Below are positions 1 to 8,682 of a DNA stretch of 64,000 nucleotides, piece by piece. Numbering within the stretch: position 1 is the first letter of the stretch; every line of letters starts with the position of its first letter. Source of the stretch: Streptomyces albiflavescens (GTDB lineage: Bacteria > Actinomycetota > Actinomycetes > Streptomycetales > Streptomycetaceae); the NCBI RefSeq assembly GCF_014645835.1, contig NZ_BMMM01000002.1:118388-182387 (forward strand), in the 5' to 3' direction. The translations under genes were made by a program, and so were the position numbers. The notes beneath the pieces are model-generated. The model made no database searches, was not told the origin of the DNA, and saw only the letters and a program-made list of their open reading frames with translations.

Positions 1-899
1 CGGACGACTGGCGGGGATGGGTCGCGGTCGCCGACGCGGACCTGCTGCTCGGGCGCACGGACGCGGCCGTGGCCGCGGCACGGACCGCCGTCGGGCTGGC
101 GTCGGACGAGGCGGCGCCGCACCGGGTTCTGGGGGCTGCCCTGAACAAGGTGATCGGCTGCGGCGCCGAGGCCCGGCAGGAGCTGAAGCGGGCGAAGGAG
201 CTCGGGGGCGGCCGCAAGGCGCTGCTGATGCCGGGGCGGCCGAGCCCGTGGGGGTTCGCCGTGCTGGCGGCCTTCCTTCTGTTCGGCACGCTGACCTTCG
301 TGGGGGACTGGCCGGACGGGCTGAAGGGTGTCTTCCAGATCCTGCGCACCGCGTCGCTCCTGGGCCTCCTCTTCTTCTTGAGGGCCCCTCGGCGGGCCGG
401 TCTCGCCTGGCGGGCGCGGACGGCGGAGATGCGCGCCGCGAACGAGCGGTTGTACGGCGGCGGAGGCCGTGAGGCGAGCGTGAAGGCCGCGACGGCGCTC
501 GCTCCGTGGGGGGCCGCGGTCGGCGGATGCACCATGCTGCTCGCGGGACTGGGCACCTCCGGGAATCCCGTTCCCCTGTGGGTCGTCCTGCCCGTCGTGC
601 CGATCGGCGGCTGCCTGCTCCTCGTGGCCGCCCGGCGCTGGGTGCGCTGGTGGTACGGAGAGCGGTTCCTGCGCGAGGTGTTCGCGCCGGACGTCCTGGT
701 GCGCGTGCACCTCGTCGCGGCGGGCGCGCTCCTCGGCGGCATTCTCCTGCTCGCGCTCGGGGACGCGGAGGAGCAGCAGTGGAAGGTGCTGCTCCTCGGT
801 GGGCTCGGGTGGCTCGTGCTCGCGTCGATCGGCACGCCCTTCGCGGCGGGGATCAGGGACGGCGTCCGGAAGGACCGCGAAAAGGCCGCCGACGCCTGA
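1..899 (+). CDS. TPR-like multi-pass membrane protein (5' end outside window)
   Basis: The reading frame is open from base 3, so the gene begins upstream of the window. The first ~60 visible residues are alanine-rich helical sequence resembling tetratricopeptide helices. After a short linker come about six hydrophobic segments separated by Arg-rich loops (for example the stretch at bases 1-based ~249-300, then ~330-380, 495-555, 565-640, 700-765 and 785-850). I recognise no catalytic motif. A soluble TPR-type domain followed by a membrane bundle suggests a scaffold or assembly protein, but that is inference. An internal GTG at 69 could be mistaken for the start; coding continues upstream of it, so I treat the gene as truncated by the window. 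Confidence 0.7.
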   Translation, partial: DDWRGWVAVADADLLLGRTDAAVAAARTAVGLASDEAAPHRVLGAALNKVIGCGAEARQELKRAKELGGGRKALLMPGRPSPWGFAVLAAFLLFGTLTFVGDWPDGLKGVFQILRTASLLGLLFFLRAPRRAGLAWRARTAEMRAANERLYGGGGREASVKAATALAPWGAAVGGCTMLLAGLGTSGNPVPLWVVLPVVPIGGCLLLVAARRWVRWWYGERFLREVFAPDVLVRVHLVAAGALLGGILLLALGDAEEQQWKVLLLGGLGWLVLASIGTPFAAGIRDGVRKDREKAADA

Positions 900-930
900 C
901 CGTTGCACGGAGTGCGTCCCGTGGTCACAG

Positions 931-946
931 AGTGGTTGAGACCTCT
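931..946. promoter_or_regulatory. DasR-like operator (dre) before the sugar ABC operon
   Basis: The 16-mer AGTGGTTGAGACCTCT matches 13 of 16 positions of the DasR consensus AGTGGTCTAGACCACT, including both AGTGGT and the GACC core. It lies 92 bases upstream of the substrate-binding lipoprotein start at 1039. DasR is the GntR-family GlcNAc regulator; a site here would fit the GH20 enzyme encoded at the end of the operon. The match is seen; binding is inferred. Confidence 0.65.
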
Positions 947-1038
947 TGTGGGCATGTTCATGTACTCCCTAGCCTCCGTTGTGCAGAGCAAAACCGCCAT
1001 TGCGCATGTTGCAACGCACCCCCATCGGAGGATGCTCG

Positions 1039-2346
1039 ATGAAGCTCCCTGCGAAGCTCTCTGTCCGAACGGCCGCCGCCCTCGCGGCCCTTGTCGTCGC
1101 CACCGCCTGTGCCCCCCAGACCTCCGACAACTCCTCCTCCGGCAAGGACGAGAAGACCGGCACCCTGCGCGTCTGGCTCTTCCAGGAGGTCAACAACGCC
1201 CCGAAGCAGAAGGTCGTCGAGGCGGCGCTCGACACCTTCAAGAAGGCCCACAAGGGCACCAAGGTCACCGTCGAGTACATCCCCGTGGAGACCCGCGCCC
1301 AGCGCATCAAGGCGGCCTTCAACGACCCGAAGAGCGCCCCGGACGTCATCGAGTACGGCAACACGGACACGGCCGGCTACGTGAAGGACGGCGGACTCGC
1401 CGACGTCACCAAGGAGTTCACCGACTGGAGCGAGGCCAAGGACACCGACCCGACGGCCAGGCAGTCGGTGACGGTGGACGGCAGGATCTACGGCGCCCCG
1501 TACTTCGTCGGCGTACGCGCCCTCTACTACCGCACCGACGTCCTCAAGGAACTGGGCCTCGAAGTCCCGAAGACCCAGGCCGAGCTGGCCGAGACCGCCC
1601 GGAAGATCCATGCGGCCAAGCCTGACCTGTACGGTCTCGCGGTCGGCGGTGCCTACACCTACGGCGCGATGCCGTTCATCTGGTCCCACGGCGGTGAACT
1701 GGCCGAGGGCAAGGGCGGTTCCTACGCCGCCACCATCGACAGCGCGGACGCGCAGAAGGGCATCAAGGCCTACACCTCGCTCTTCGGCAACGACAACTGT
1801 CCGGCCGCCAAGTGCGCGGGCATGGGCGGCAACGACACGGTGACCGCCTTCGCCTCGGGCAAGGCGGGCATGGCCATCGGCGGTGACTTCAGCCATGCGG
1901 CGATCGAGGCCGGGAAGATCAAGGGCAAGTACGCGGTCGTGCCGCTGCCGGGCCTGAAGGCGGGCGAGATCGCCCCGGCGTTCGCGGGCGGCAACAACAT
2001 CGGCGTACTGAAGAGCACCTCGCACCGCACGCTCGCGGTCGACCTGATGAAGCAGCTGGCGTCGAAGAAGACCCAGGGCGAGCTCTTCGACGCGATGGGC
2101 TTCCTGCCGACGTACACCGACGTGCGCGACGACGTCGCCAAGAAGGAACCCTTCCTCGCCCCCTTCGTGAAGACGCTCGCCGCGGGCGCCAAGTTCGTGC
2201 CCGCCTCGCCCGCGTGGGCGCAGATCGACGCCTCGCTCGTGCTGCCGACGATGTTCCAGGAGATCGTCAGCGGCAAGAAGGACGTGGCGGCGGCTTCGAA
2301 GGACGCGGCGAAGAAGATGAACGACGCGTTCAGCTCCGCTGGGTGA
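1039..2346 (+). CDS. Sugar ABC transporter substrate-binding lipoprotein (DasA/NgcE-like, CUT1)
   Basis: 435 aa. The start is the ATG at 1039, preceded by GGAGGA at 1027-1032; upstream in-frame starts would place a non-signal stretch ahead of the lipoprotein signal. The N-terminus has K/R residues, a hydrophobic core and a lipobox ending in ATAC with the modified Cys at residue 24, so the protein is exported and lipid-anchored outside the membrane. The rest is a family-1 extracellular solute-binding fold, including the typical D-I-I-E-like region (DVIEYGNTDTA). It is followed by two permeases and a GH20 beta-N-acetylhexosaminidase, and a DasR-like site precedes it, so the substrate is probably a chito-oligosaccharide or related amino sugar. 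No ATPase gene is present; Streptomyces CUT1 importers usually share MsiK. Function class is firm, exact ligand is not. Confidence 0.88.
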   Translation: MKLPAKLSVRTAAALAALVVATACAPQTSDNSSSGKDEKTGTLRVWLFQEVNNAPKQKVVEAALDTFKKAHKGTKVTVEYIPVETRAQRIKAAFNDPKSAPDVIEYGNTDTAGYVKDGGLADVTKEFTDWSEAKDTDPTARQSVTVDGRIYGAPYFVGVRALYYRTDVLKELGLEVPKTQAELAETARKIHAAKPDLYGLAVGGAYTYGAMPFIWSHGGELAEGKGGSYAATIDSADAQKGIKAYTSLFGNDNCPAAKCAGMGGNDTVTAFASGKAGMAIGGDFSHAAIEAGKIKGKYAVVPLPGLKAGEIAPAFAGGNNIGVLKSTSHRTLAVDLMKQLASKKTQGELFDAMGFLPTYTDVRDDVAKKEPFLAPFVKTLAAGAKFVPASPAWAQIDASLVLPTMFQEIVSGKKDVAAASKDAAKKMNDAFSSAG

Positions 2347-2351
2347 AGCCG

Positions 2352-3476
2352 ATGAAGAAGCGCGCAGCTTCGACGGGTGTCCCGCCCGAGGACGACTCGG
2401 GCACCGCCTCCGACGCCGGCCGCGGGTCTGGTACTGGTACTGGCACTGGATCCGACTCCGGGGCCGGCGCGCCCGTGTGTGACCTGCTGCCCGTGGCCGC
2501 TCAGGCGGTGGCCGGGTACCCCCGCAGGTCCGGGCCCGGGAACGGCACCCTCCGTCGCGGGACCGCCCATCCCCGCCGTGGTCCCGGCGCATTTCGCCGC
2601 ACCCGAGCCGGCTGGACCCCCTGGCTCTACCTTGCCCCCGCCCTCCTCGTCCTCGGCGGCCTGCTCGTCTACCCCATCTACCAGCTCGGCCTGATCTCGT
2701 TCCTGCACTACACGCAGGCCCAGGTCAGCGGCGGTGAGCCGACCACCTTCGAGGGCTTCGGCAACTACACGACGCTCTTCGCCGACGACCAGTTCTGGCA
2801 GGTACTGTTCGCGACCCTGGTGTTCGCGGCGGCCTGTGTGGTCTCCACCCTGGCCGTCGGCTGCGCGCTCGCGGTGCTCCTCACGCGTGTGCGGGCCGTG
2901 CCGCGTCTCGCGCTGATGCTGGCCGCGCTCGGCGCCTGGGCCACCCCGGCCGTCACCGGCTCCACGGTCTGGCTGTTCCTCTTCGACCCCGACTTCGGCC
3001 CTGCCAACCGGGTCCTCGGGATCGGTGACCACTCATGGACGTACGGGCGTTACAGCGCCTTCGCGCTCGTGCTGCTCGAAGTGGTGTGGTGCTCCTTCCC
3101 GTTCGTGATGGTGACGGTGTACGCAGGGATCCGCGCCGTACCGGGTGAGGTGCTGGAGGCGGCGGCCCTGGACGGCGCCTCGCAGTGGCGGATCTGGCGC
3201 TCGGTGCTCGCGCCGATGCTGCGGCCGATCCTGGTGGTCGTCACCATTCAGTCGGTCATCTGGGACTTCAAGGTCTTCACGCAGATCTACGTGATGACGA
3301 ACGGGGGCGGCATCGCCGGACAGAACCTCGTGCTCAACGTGTACGCGTACCAGAAGGCGTTCGCCGCCTCCCAGTACAGCCTCGGCTCGGCGATCGGTGT
3401 GGTGATGCTGGTGATTCTGCTGGCGGTCACCTTGGTCTATCTGCGGCTGCTGCGCAGGCAGGGGGAGGAACTGTGA
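2352..3476 (+). CDS. Carbohydrate ABC transporter permease, first subunit (MalF-like)
   Basis: 374 aa. Two starts are possible: ATG at 2352, or GTG at 2343 which overlaps the lipoprotein stop as GTGA. The first ~85 residues are an unusual low-complexity Ser/Thr/Gly/Pro-rich cytoplasmic extension with a GTGTGTGS run; the permease proper begins near the segment WLYLAPALLVLGG and has six predicted membrane helices. The EAA loop that docks the ATPase is visible (EAAALDGASQWRIWRSV region, around bases 3155-3205). It pairs with the permease that follows, with translational coupling on both sides. The long extension is not needed for the fold and may reflect a mis-set start or a lineage-specific addition. 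Confidence 0.88.
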   Translation: MKKRAASTGVPPEDDSGTASDAGRGSGTGTGTGSDSGAGAPVCDLLPVAAQAVAGYPRRSGPGNGTLRRGTAHPRRGPGAFRRTRAGWTPWLYLAPALLVLGGLLVYPIYQLGLISFLHYTQAQVSGGEPTTFEGFGNYTTLFADDQFWQVLFATLVFAAACVVSTLAVGCALAVLLTRVRAVPRLALMLAALGAWATPAVTGSTVWLFLFDPDFGPANRVLGIGDHSWTYGRYSAFALVLLEVVWCSFPFVMVTVYAGIRAVPGEVLEAAALDGASQWRIWRSVLAPMLRPILVVVTIQSVIWDFKVFTQIYVMTNGGGIAGQNLVLNVYAYQKAFAASQYSLGSAIGVVMLVILLAVTLVYLRLLRRQGEEL

Positions 3477-4333
3477 GCATCCCGACAGTGAACTTCCTAC
3501 GAGGTGTCGTACGGCGTCCATGGCGGCTGGCCGCCGAGGTGTCCGCGTTGCTGATCGCGGCCGTCGTCGCCTTCCCCCTGTACTGGATGGTGCTCAGCGC
3601 CTTCAAACCGGCCGGAGAGGTCGAGTCGACCGAGCCCCGTCCCTGGACGCTTTCGCCCTCCCTGGATTCCTTCCGGCGTGTCTTCGGGCAGCAGGAATTC
3701 GGCCGGTACTTCCTCAACAGCCTTGTCGTGGCGGGCTCCGTGGTCGTCGTCTCGGCGCTCGTCGCGTTTCTCGCGGCGACGGCGGTGACGCGATTCCGCT
3801 TCCGTTTCCGGACCACCCTGCTGATCATGTTCCTGGTCGCGCAGATGGTGCCCGTCGAGGCCCTGACGATCCCCCTCTTCTTCCTCATGCGGGACTTCGG
3901 TCAGCTGAACACGCTGGGGTCGCTGATCCTGCCGCACATCGCCTTCTCGCTGCCCTTCGCGATCTGGATGCTGCGGGGTTTCGTAAAGGCCGTACCGGAC
4001 GCGCTGGAGGAGGCTGCGTACATCGACGGGGCGAGCCGGGCGCGATTCCTCTGGCAGATTCTGTTCCCCCTGGTCTTCCCGGGTCTTGTGGCCACGAGCG
4101 TGTTTTCCTTCATCTCGGCCTGGAACGACTTCCTGTTCGCCAAGTCCTTCATCATCAGCGACACCTCGCAGTCCACCCTGCCGATGGCCCTTCTCGTCTT
4201 CTACAAGCCGGACGAGCCGGACTGGGGCGGAGTGATGGCGGCCTCCACCGTGATGACGATTCCGGTGCTGATCTTCTTCGTACTCGTACAGCGACGACTG
4301 GTCTCCGGCCTGGGCGGAGCGGTAAAGGACTAG
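3473..4333 (+). CDS. Carbohydrate ABC transporter permease, second subunit (MalG-like)
   Basis: 286 aa. GTG at 3473 overlaps the previous stop as GTGA, and the purine-rich GGGGGAGGAA at 3461-3470 is a good ribosome site. Six hydrophobic helices are evident, with the EAA motif EEAAYIDGASRARFLW near residues 180-195 that contacts the shared ATPase. Together with the preceding permease it forms the membrane channel of the importer; the following GH20 gene starts 17 bases downstream, so all four genes are probably one transcript. Confidence 0.9.
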   Translation: MSIPTVNFLRGVVRRPWRLAAEVSALLIAAVVAFPLYWMVLSAFKPAGEVESTEPRPWTLSPSLDSFRRVFGQQEFGRYFLNSLVVAGSVVVVSALVAFLAATAVTRFRFRFRTTLLIMFLVAQMVPVEALTIPLFFLMRDFGQLNTLGSLILPHIAFSLPFAIWMLRGFVKAVPDALEEAAYIDGASRARFLWQILFPLVFPGLVATSVFSFISAWNDFLFAKSFIISDTSQSTLPMALLVFYKPDEPDWGGVMAASTVMTIPVLIFFVLVQRRLVSGLGGAVKD

Positions 4334-4350
4334 CGGTAAGGACTGATGGC

Positions 4351-5997
4351 ATGACGGACGTGCAGCTGATTCCGACGCCCCGGGAGCTCAACTGGTCACC
4401 ACCCGCCCCGGGGTACGAGAGCCTGGACGCGGAGACGACGATCGAGGCACGGCCGGGCACCGCGGGCGTGGCGCGCTGGCTGCGCTTCACGCTGGGCGCG
4501 GCCACCGGGTTTCCGCTGGCCGACGGCCGGGACACCGACAATCGCATCGTCCTCGCCATCGATCCGGAGCTCGCCCCCGAGGGCTATCGCCTCGTCGTCG
4601 ACGGGTCAGCGCGGCGCATCGAGGGAGGCAGCGCCGCCGGGGTCTTCTGGGGTGCCCAGACCTTCCGGCAGCTGCTCGGACCCGACGCGTACCGACGGGC
4701 TCCGGTGCGGCCGGGACGGGACTGGGAACTTCCGATGGTGACCATCGAGGACGCGCCCCGATTCCGCTGGCGGGGCCTGATGCTCGACGTCTCCCGGCAC
4801 TTCATGCCCAAGGACGGAGTCCTCCGCCATCTCGACCTCCTCGCCGCGCACAAACTCAACGTCTTCCACTTCCACCTCACCGACGACCAGGGCTGGCGTG
4901 TCCATATCAAGCGGTACCCGAAGCTGACGGAGGTCGGATCCTGGCGGGCGCGCACGAAATTCGGCCATCGCGCCTCGCCGCTGTGGGAGGAGAAGCCGCA
5001 CGGGGGCTTCTACACGCAGGACGACATCCGCGAGATCGTCGCGTACGCCGCCGAGCGGCATATCAGCGTCGTCCCCGAAATCGACATCCCGGGCCACTCG
5101 CAGGCCGCCATCGCCGCGTATCCGGAACTGGGCAACACCGACGTCATCGACACGACCTCCTTGACCGTCTGGGACAACTGGGGCGTCTCCAAAAACGTAC
5201 TCGCCCCCACTGACAACACCCTGCGCTTCTACGAGGGGGTGTTCGAGGAACTCCTGGAGCTCTTCCCGGCGGACGCCGCGCCGTTCTCGGGGTTCGTCCA
5301 CATTGGCGGCGACGAGTGCGCCAAGGACCAGTGGAAGCAGTCGCCGACGGCTCAGGCGCGCATCAAGGAACTGGGGCTCGCGGACGAGGACGAGTTGCAG
5401 TCCTGGTTCATCCGCCACTTCGACAACTGGCTCTCCGCACGCGGGCGTCGGCTGATCGGCTGGGACGAGATCCTGGAGGGCGGGCTGGCGGACGGTGCGG
5501 CCGTGTCCTCGTGGCGCGGCTACCAGGGCGGCATCACAGCCGCCCGCGCGGGCCACGACGTCGTCATGTGCCCGGAGCAGCAGGTGTACTTGGACCATCG
5601 TCAGCACACCGGCGAGGACGAGCCGGTGCCGATCGGCTATGTCCGCACCCTGGAGGACGTCTACCGCTTCGAGCCGGTCCCGCCGCAGCTCACCGCGGCG
5701 GAGGCACGGCACGTGCTGGGCACTCAGGCCAACGTGTGGACCGAGGTGATGGAGGACCACGCGCGCGTGGACTACCAGACGTACCCCCGGCTCGCGGCCT
5801 TCGCCGAGGTCGCCTGGAGTGTCCTGCCCGCCCCCGCCGAACGGGACTTCGCGGACTTCGAGCACCGGATGGCCGCCCACTACGCGCGACTTGACGCCCT
5901 GGGAGTCGCCTATCGCCCGCCCGCGGGACCGCTGCCGTGGCAGAAGCGACCCGGTGTGCTCGGACGCCCGATCGAGGGGGCGCCCCCAAACGTGTGA
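4351..5997 (+). CDS. Beta-N-acetylhexosaminidase, GH20, cytoplasmic
   Basis: 548 aa from the ATG at 4351. An N-terminal GH20b-type domain (about residues 1-145) precedes the TIM barrel. The catalytic Asp-Glu pair is D321-E322 in the motif HIGGDECAKDQW, and the substrate-pocket tryptophans and the WDEILEGG segment of the family are present. There is no signal peptide, so the enzyme should act inside the cell, releasing terminal GlcNAc from chitobiose or similar oligosaccharides brought in by the ABC importer encoded just upstream. The stop is followed by ~280 bases without a gene. Family assignment is firm; the natural substrate is inferred from context. Confidence 0.92.
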   Translation: MTDVQLIPTPRELNWSPPAPGYESLDAETTIEARPGTAGVARWLRFTLGAATGFPLADGRDTDNRIVLAIDPELAPEGYRLVVDGSARRIEGGSAAGVFWGAQTFRQLLGPDAYRRAPVRPGRDWELPMVTIEDAPRFRWRGLMLDVSRHFMPKDGVLRHLDLLAAHKLNVFHFHLTDDQGWRVHIKRYPKLTEVGSWRARTKFGHRASPLWEEKPHGGFYTQDDIREIVAYAAERHISVVPEIDIPGHSQAAIAAYPELGNTDVIDTTSLTVWDNWGVSKNVLAPTDNTLRFYEGVFEELLELFPADAAPFSGFVHIGGDECAKDQWKQSPTAQARIKELGLADEDELQSWFIRHFDNWLSARGRRLIGWDEILEGGLADGAAVSSWRGYQGGITAARAGHDVVMCPEQQVYLDHRQHTGEDEPVPIGYVRTLEDVYRFEPVPPQLTAAEARHVLGTQANVWTEVMEDHARVDYQTYPRLAAFAEVAWSVLPAPAERDFADFEHRMAAHYARLDALGVAYRPPAGPLPWQKRPGVLGRPIEGAPPNV

Positions 5998-6277
5998 GGC
6001 GACTCCCAACCGGTGTGTCCCTTCGGGTTCACCCTGCCACGGTGGCCCCACAAGGGAAAAGGCACCCAAGGGTCACCGAAGAGCGGCAATTCACGCTCGC
6101 CGGTGATGTCGTGCGAAAACGGACCATCCCCCTGGTGAGGGGGGCGAATGCCTCCTAGCGGACCCCCGCGTCGAGGGTCGGGGAAGATGTGCCAGAGTTG
6201 CCACGTCCGCCCTGTCAGCACGTACCGTACGGCAGCACAGGTGGGACCAGGTGGGGCAGCGGGAAGGGGCAGCCGGT

Positions 6278-7171
6278 TTGACCACGCACGCACCGCAGGC
6301 GGCGCAGGCCGTGACGCTGCCCGCCTCGCTGGACGAGGCAGTGGCGGCGCTGGCCGCCATGCCCGCCGCCGTTCCGGTGGCCGGCGGCACCGACCTCATG
6401 GCCGCGGTCAACTCCGGACAGCTGCGGCCCGCCGCGCTCGTCGGGCTCGGCCGGATCAGCGAGATCCGCGGCTGGCAGTACCAGGACGGCCACGCGCTGC
6501 TCGGCGCGGGCCTCACCCACGCCCGTATGGGGCGCCCCGACTTCGCGGCCCTCATCCCGGCGCTGGCCGCCGCCGCGCGCGCGGCCGGACCGCCGCAGAT
6601 CCGCAACGCGGGCACCCTGGGCGGCAACATCGCCTCGGCCGCCCCCACGGGGGACGCGCTGCCCGTACTGGCCGCCCTCGAAGCCACGCTGATCATCGCG
6701 GGCCCGGACGGAGCCCGCCGCGAGATCCCTGTCTCGCACCTGCTCGCGGGCGTGGACATGCTCCGTGGCGGCGAACTCATCGGCTACGTGCGCGTGCCGC
6801 TGCTGCACGCGCCGCAGGTCTTCCTGAAGGCGACCGGACGCACCGGGCCCGGGCGCGCCATCGCGTCCGTGGCGCTCGTCCTCGACCCCGCTCGGCGCGG
6901 AGTGCGGTGCGCGGTCGGAGCCATAGCGCCGATGCCGCTGCGGCCCCTGGACGCCGAGGCGTGGGTCGCCCAGCTGATCGACTGGGACGGGGAGCGGACG
7001 CTCGTGCCCGAAGCGCTGAACGCCTTCGGGGAGTACGTCGCCGCGGCCTGCATCCCCGACCCGGTCCCGGGCGAGGACGGCTCCGTGCAACCGCTTCCGC
7101 CCGCCGTACTGCACCTGCGGCGCACCGTCGCCGCGCTGGCCCGACGAGCACTGGGGAGGGCACTGTCGTGA
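6278..7171 (+). CDS. Xanthine dehydrogenase family, FAD-binding subunit
   Basis: 297 aa starting at a TTG (6278), chosen because GGGAAGGGG lies at 6261-6269 with good spacing; an in-frame GTG at 6251 has no comparable site. The FAD-binding fold of molybdenum hydroxylase medium subunits is clear: GGTDLM near residue 40 and the RNAGTLGGNIASAAPTGD block that binds the flavin. A CO-dehydrogenase C-terminal flavoprotein domain follows. It passes electrons from the iron-sulfur subunit to the final acceptor. It overlaps the next gene by GTGA. Purine (hypoxanthine/xanthine) oxidation is the most likely role, but aldehyde or other N-heterocycle oxidation by the same family cannot be excluded. Confidence 0.85.
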   Translation: MTTHAPQAAQAVTLPASLDEAVAALAAMPAAVPVAGGTDLMAAVNSGQLRPAALVGLGRISEIRGWQYQDGHALLGAGLTHARMGRPDFAALIPALAAAARAAGPPQIRNAGTLGGNIASAAPTGDALPVLAALEATLIIAGPDGARREIPVSHLLAGVDMLRGGELIGYVRVPLLHAPQVFLKATGRTGPGRAIASVALVLDPARRGVRCAVGAIAPMPLRPLDAEAWVAQLIDWDGERTLVPEALNAFGEYVAAACIPDPVPGEDGSVQPLPPAVLHLRRTVAALARRALGRALS

Positions 7172-8682
7172 CCGACGACCAGCACGGAGAGGGCACTCCG
7201 CAGAGCGGCGGCCGATGGGACCCGCTGCCCCAGGGCGACTACGACGACAGCGCGACCGCCTTCGTCCAGCTTCCCGAAGGCGGTATCGACGCCCTCCTCG
7301 CGGACCGGGACAGCCCGCTCGCGGCGCCCGGACACGGGTATGTGCCCCCGCAGATCACGATCGCGCCCACGGCACCCGGGGCGACGGACCCGGCGGCCAC
7401 CGGAACCTGGTCGTTTCCCGCCGAGGCCGTCCAGTGGCCGGATCCGAACGCCGCGCCCCAGGGGGGCGAGTCCCAGCAGGGCGTGAACGACCGGTTCTCG
7501 TACCAGCCGGGAGCCACCGGACAGTGGGACTTCGGCCAGGCGGTCGGACAAGAGGCCGACACCGATGGGCATTCCGGACACTCGGCGCACTCCGGGCATG
7601 ACGTGACCGGGCAGTGGTCGATTCCGGTCGCCGGTGGTGATCTTCCGGATGAATCGGGCGAGTTCACCACGTCCGCGCTCGTCGAACAGTGGGGCGGGAC
7701 ACCACCGGCCACGCTCCCCGGCGGCGCGGCCGCTCCCTGGGCGACGGAGACCATCGGACAGGCGTGGACCGCCGAGCCGGAGAAAACGGCCGCTGAGGCT
7801 CCCGAGGAGCCTCCGGCGCAGGCGCGTACGGAATCGCCCGCGCAGGCCGCCCAGCGGGCCGCCGAGCCCGCTCACGGGGCTCCCGAGCCGGTCGCCGGGC
7901 CCGAGCCCGTGGCCGGTGAGCCTGCACAGGCACCCGAACCGGACCCGGCACCCGAGGATCGGGAAGCCTCGGAGACCACCGAGAGCGCCGTCGCCGAGGA
8001 GGCGCGGGACGCGGACGCCCCCGCCCCGCCCTTGCACGACGAGCACCCCCTCGCCTCGTACGTCCTGCGCGTCAACGGCGCCGATCGTCCCGTGACCGAC
8101 GCCTGGATCGGCGAATCGCTGCTCTACGTGCTGCGCGAGCGGCTCGGCCTCGCGGGCGCCAAGGACGGCTGCTCGCAGGGCGAGTGCGGCGCCTGCAATG
8201 TGCAGGTCGACGGACGGCTGGTGGCGTCCTGCCTGGTGCCCGCCGTCACCGCCGCCGGCAGCGAGGTGCGCACCGTCGAGGGCCTGGCCGCCGACGGGCA
8301 GCCCTCCGACGTGCAGCGGGCGCTCGCCAAGTGCGGCGCCGTGCAGTGCGGTTTCTGCGTGCCGGGCATGGCGATGACCGTGCACGACCTCCTTGAGGGC
8401 AACCCCGCGCCGACCGAACTGGAGACCCGCCAGGCGCTGTGCGGCAACCTGTGCCGCTGCTCCGGCTACCGCGGGGTCCTGGACGCCGTGCGCGAGGTCG
8501 TCGCCGAACGCGAGGCGCACTCCGCCGCCGACGCCGCGCCGGACGCGGACGAGGCACGCATCCCGCACCAGGCGGGCCCCGGCGCGGGCGGCATCCACCC
8601 GTCGGCGTACGAGGACACCGCTCCGTACGATCCCCGAGCGCCGCATGAGCAGCCGTACGGCCAGGACGGAGGCCAGGCGTGA
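7168..8682 (+). CDS. Xanthine dehydrogenase family, [2Fe-2S] subunit with long repetitive N-terminal extension
   Basis: 504 aa, GTG start coupled to the FAD subunit stop. The conserved electron-transfer domain occupies only about residues 295-470: the plant-ferredoxin cluster CSQGECGAC...C begins at C335, and the second cluster domain has the CGAVQCGFC and CGNLCRCSGYRG motifs. Normal family members are ~160-180 aa. The extra ~290 N-terminal residues are Pro/Glu/Gly-rich and probably disordered; they carry a repeated short motif, A/V-T-G-x-W followed by S/D and an aromatic or Ile, at about residues 77, 116 and 146. What the extension does is unknown. The gene is followed by the molybdenum subunit with another GTGA overlap. 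Confidence 0.85.
   Translation: MTDDQHGEGTPQSGGRWDPLPQGDYDDSATAFVQLPEGGIDALLADRDSPLAAPGHGYVPPQITIAPTAPGATDPAATGTWSFPAEAVQWPDPNAAPQGGESQQGVNDRFSYQPGATGQWDFGQAVGQEADTDGHSGHSAHSGHDVTGQWSIPVAGGDLPDESGEFTTSALVEQWGGTPPATLPGGAAAPWATETIGQAWTAEPEKTAAEAPEEPPAQARTESPAQAAQRAAEPAHGAPEPVAGPEPVAGEPAQAPEPDPAPEDREASETTESAVAEEARDADAPAPPLHDEHPLASYVLRVNGADRPVTDAWIGESLLYVLRERLGLAGAKDGCSQGECGACNVQVDGRLVASCLVPAVTAAGSEVRTVEGLAADGQPSDVQRALAKCGAVQCGFCVPGMAMTVHDLLEGNPAPTELETRQALCGNLCRCSGYRGVLDAVREVVAEREAHSAADAAPDADEARIPHQAGPGAGGIHPSAYEDTAPYDPRAPHEQPYGQDGGQA

Noticed and set aside
958..2592. Long minus-strand open frame opposite the sugar-binding lipoprotein
   Set aside because: It is Arg/Gly-rich shadow sequence of a GC-rich plus-strand gene, with no ribosome site or recognisable domain.
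5998..6277. Possible riboswitch before the xanthine dehydrogenase operon
   Set aside because: I could not find a conserved riboswitch core or stable long-range stems, only ordinary GC-rich leader sequence.
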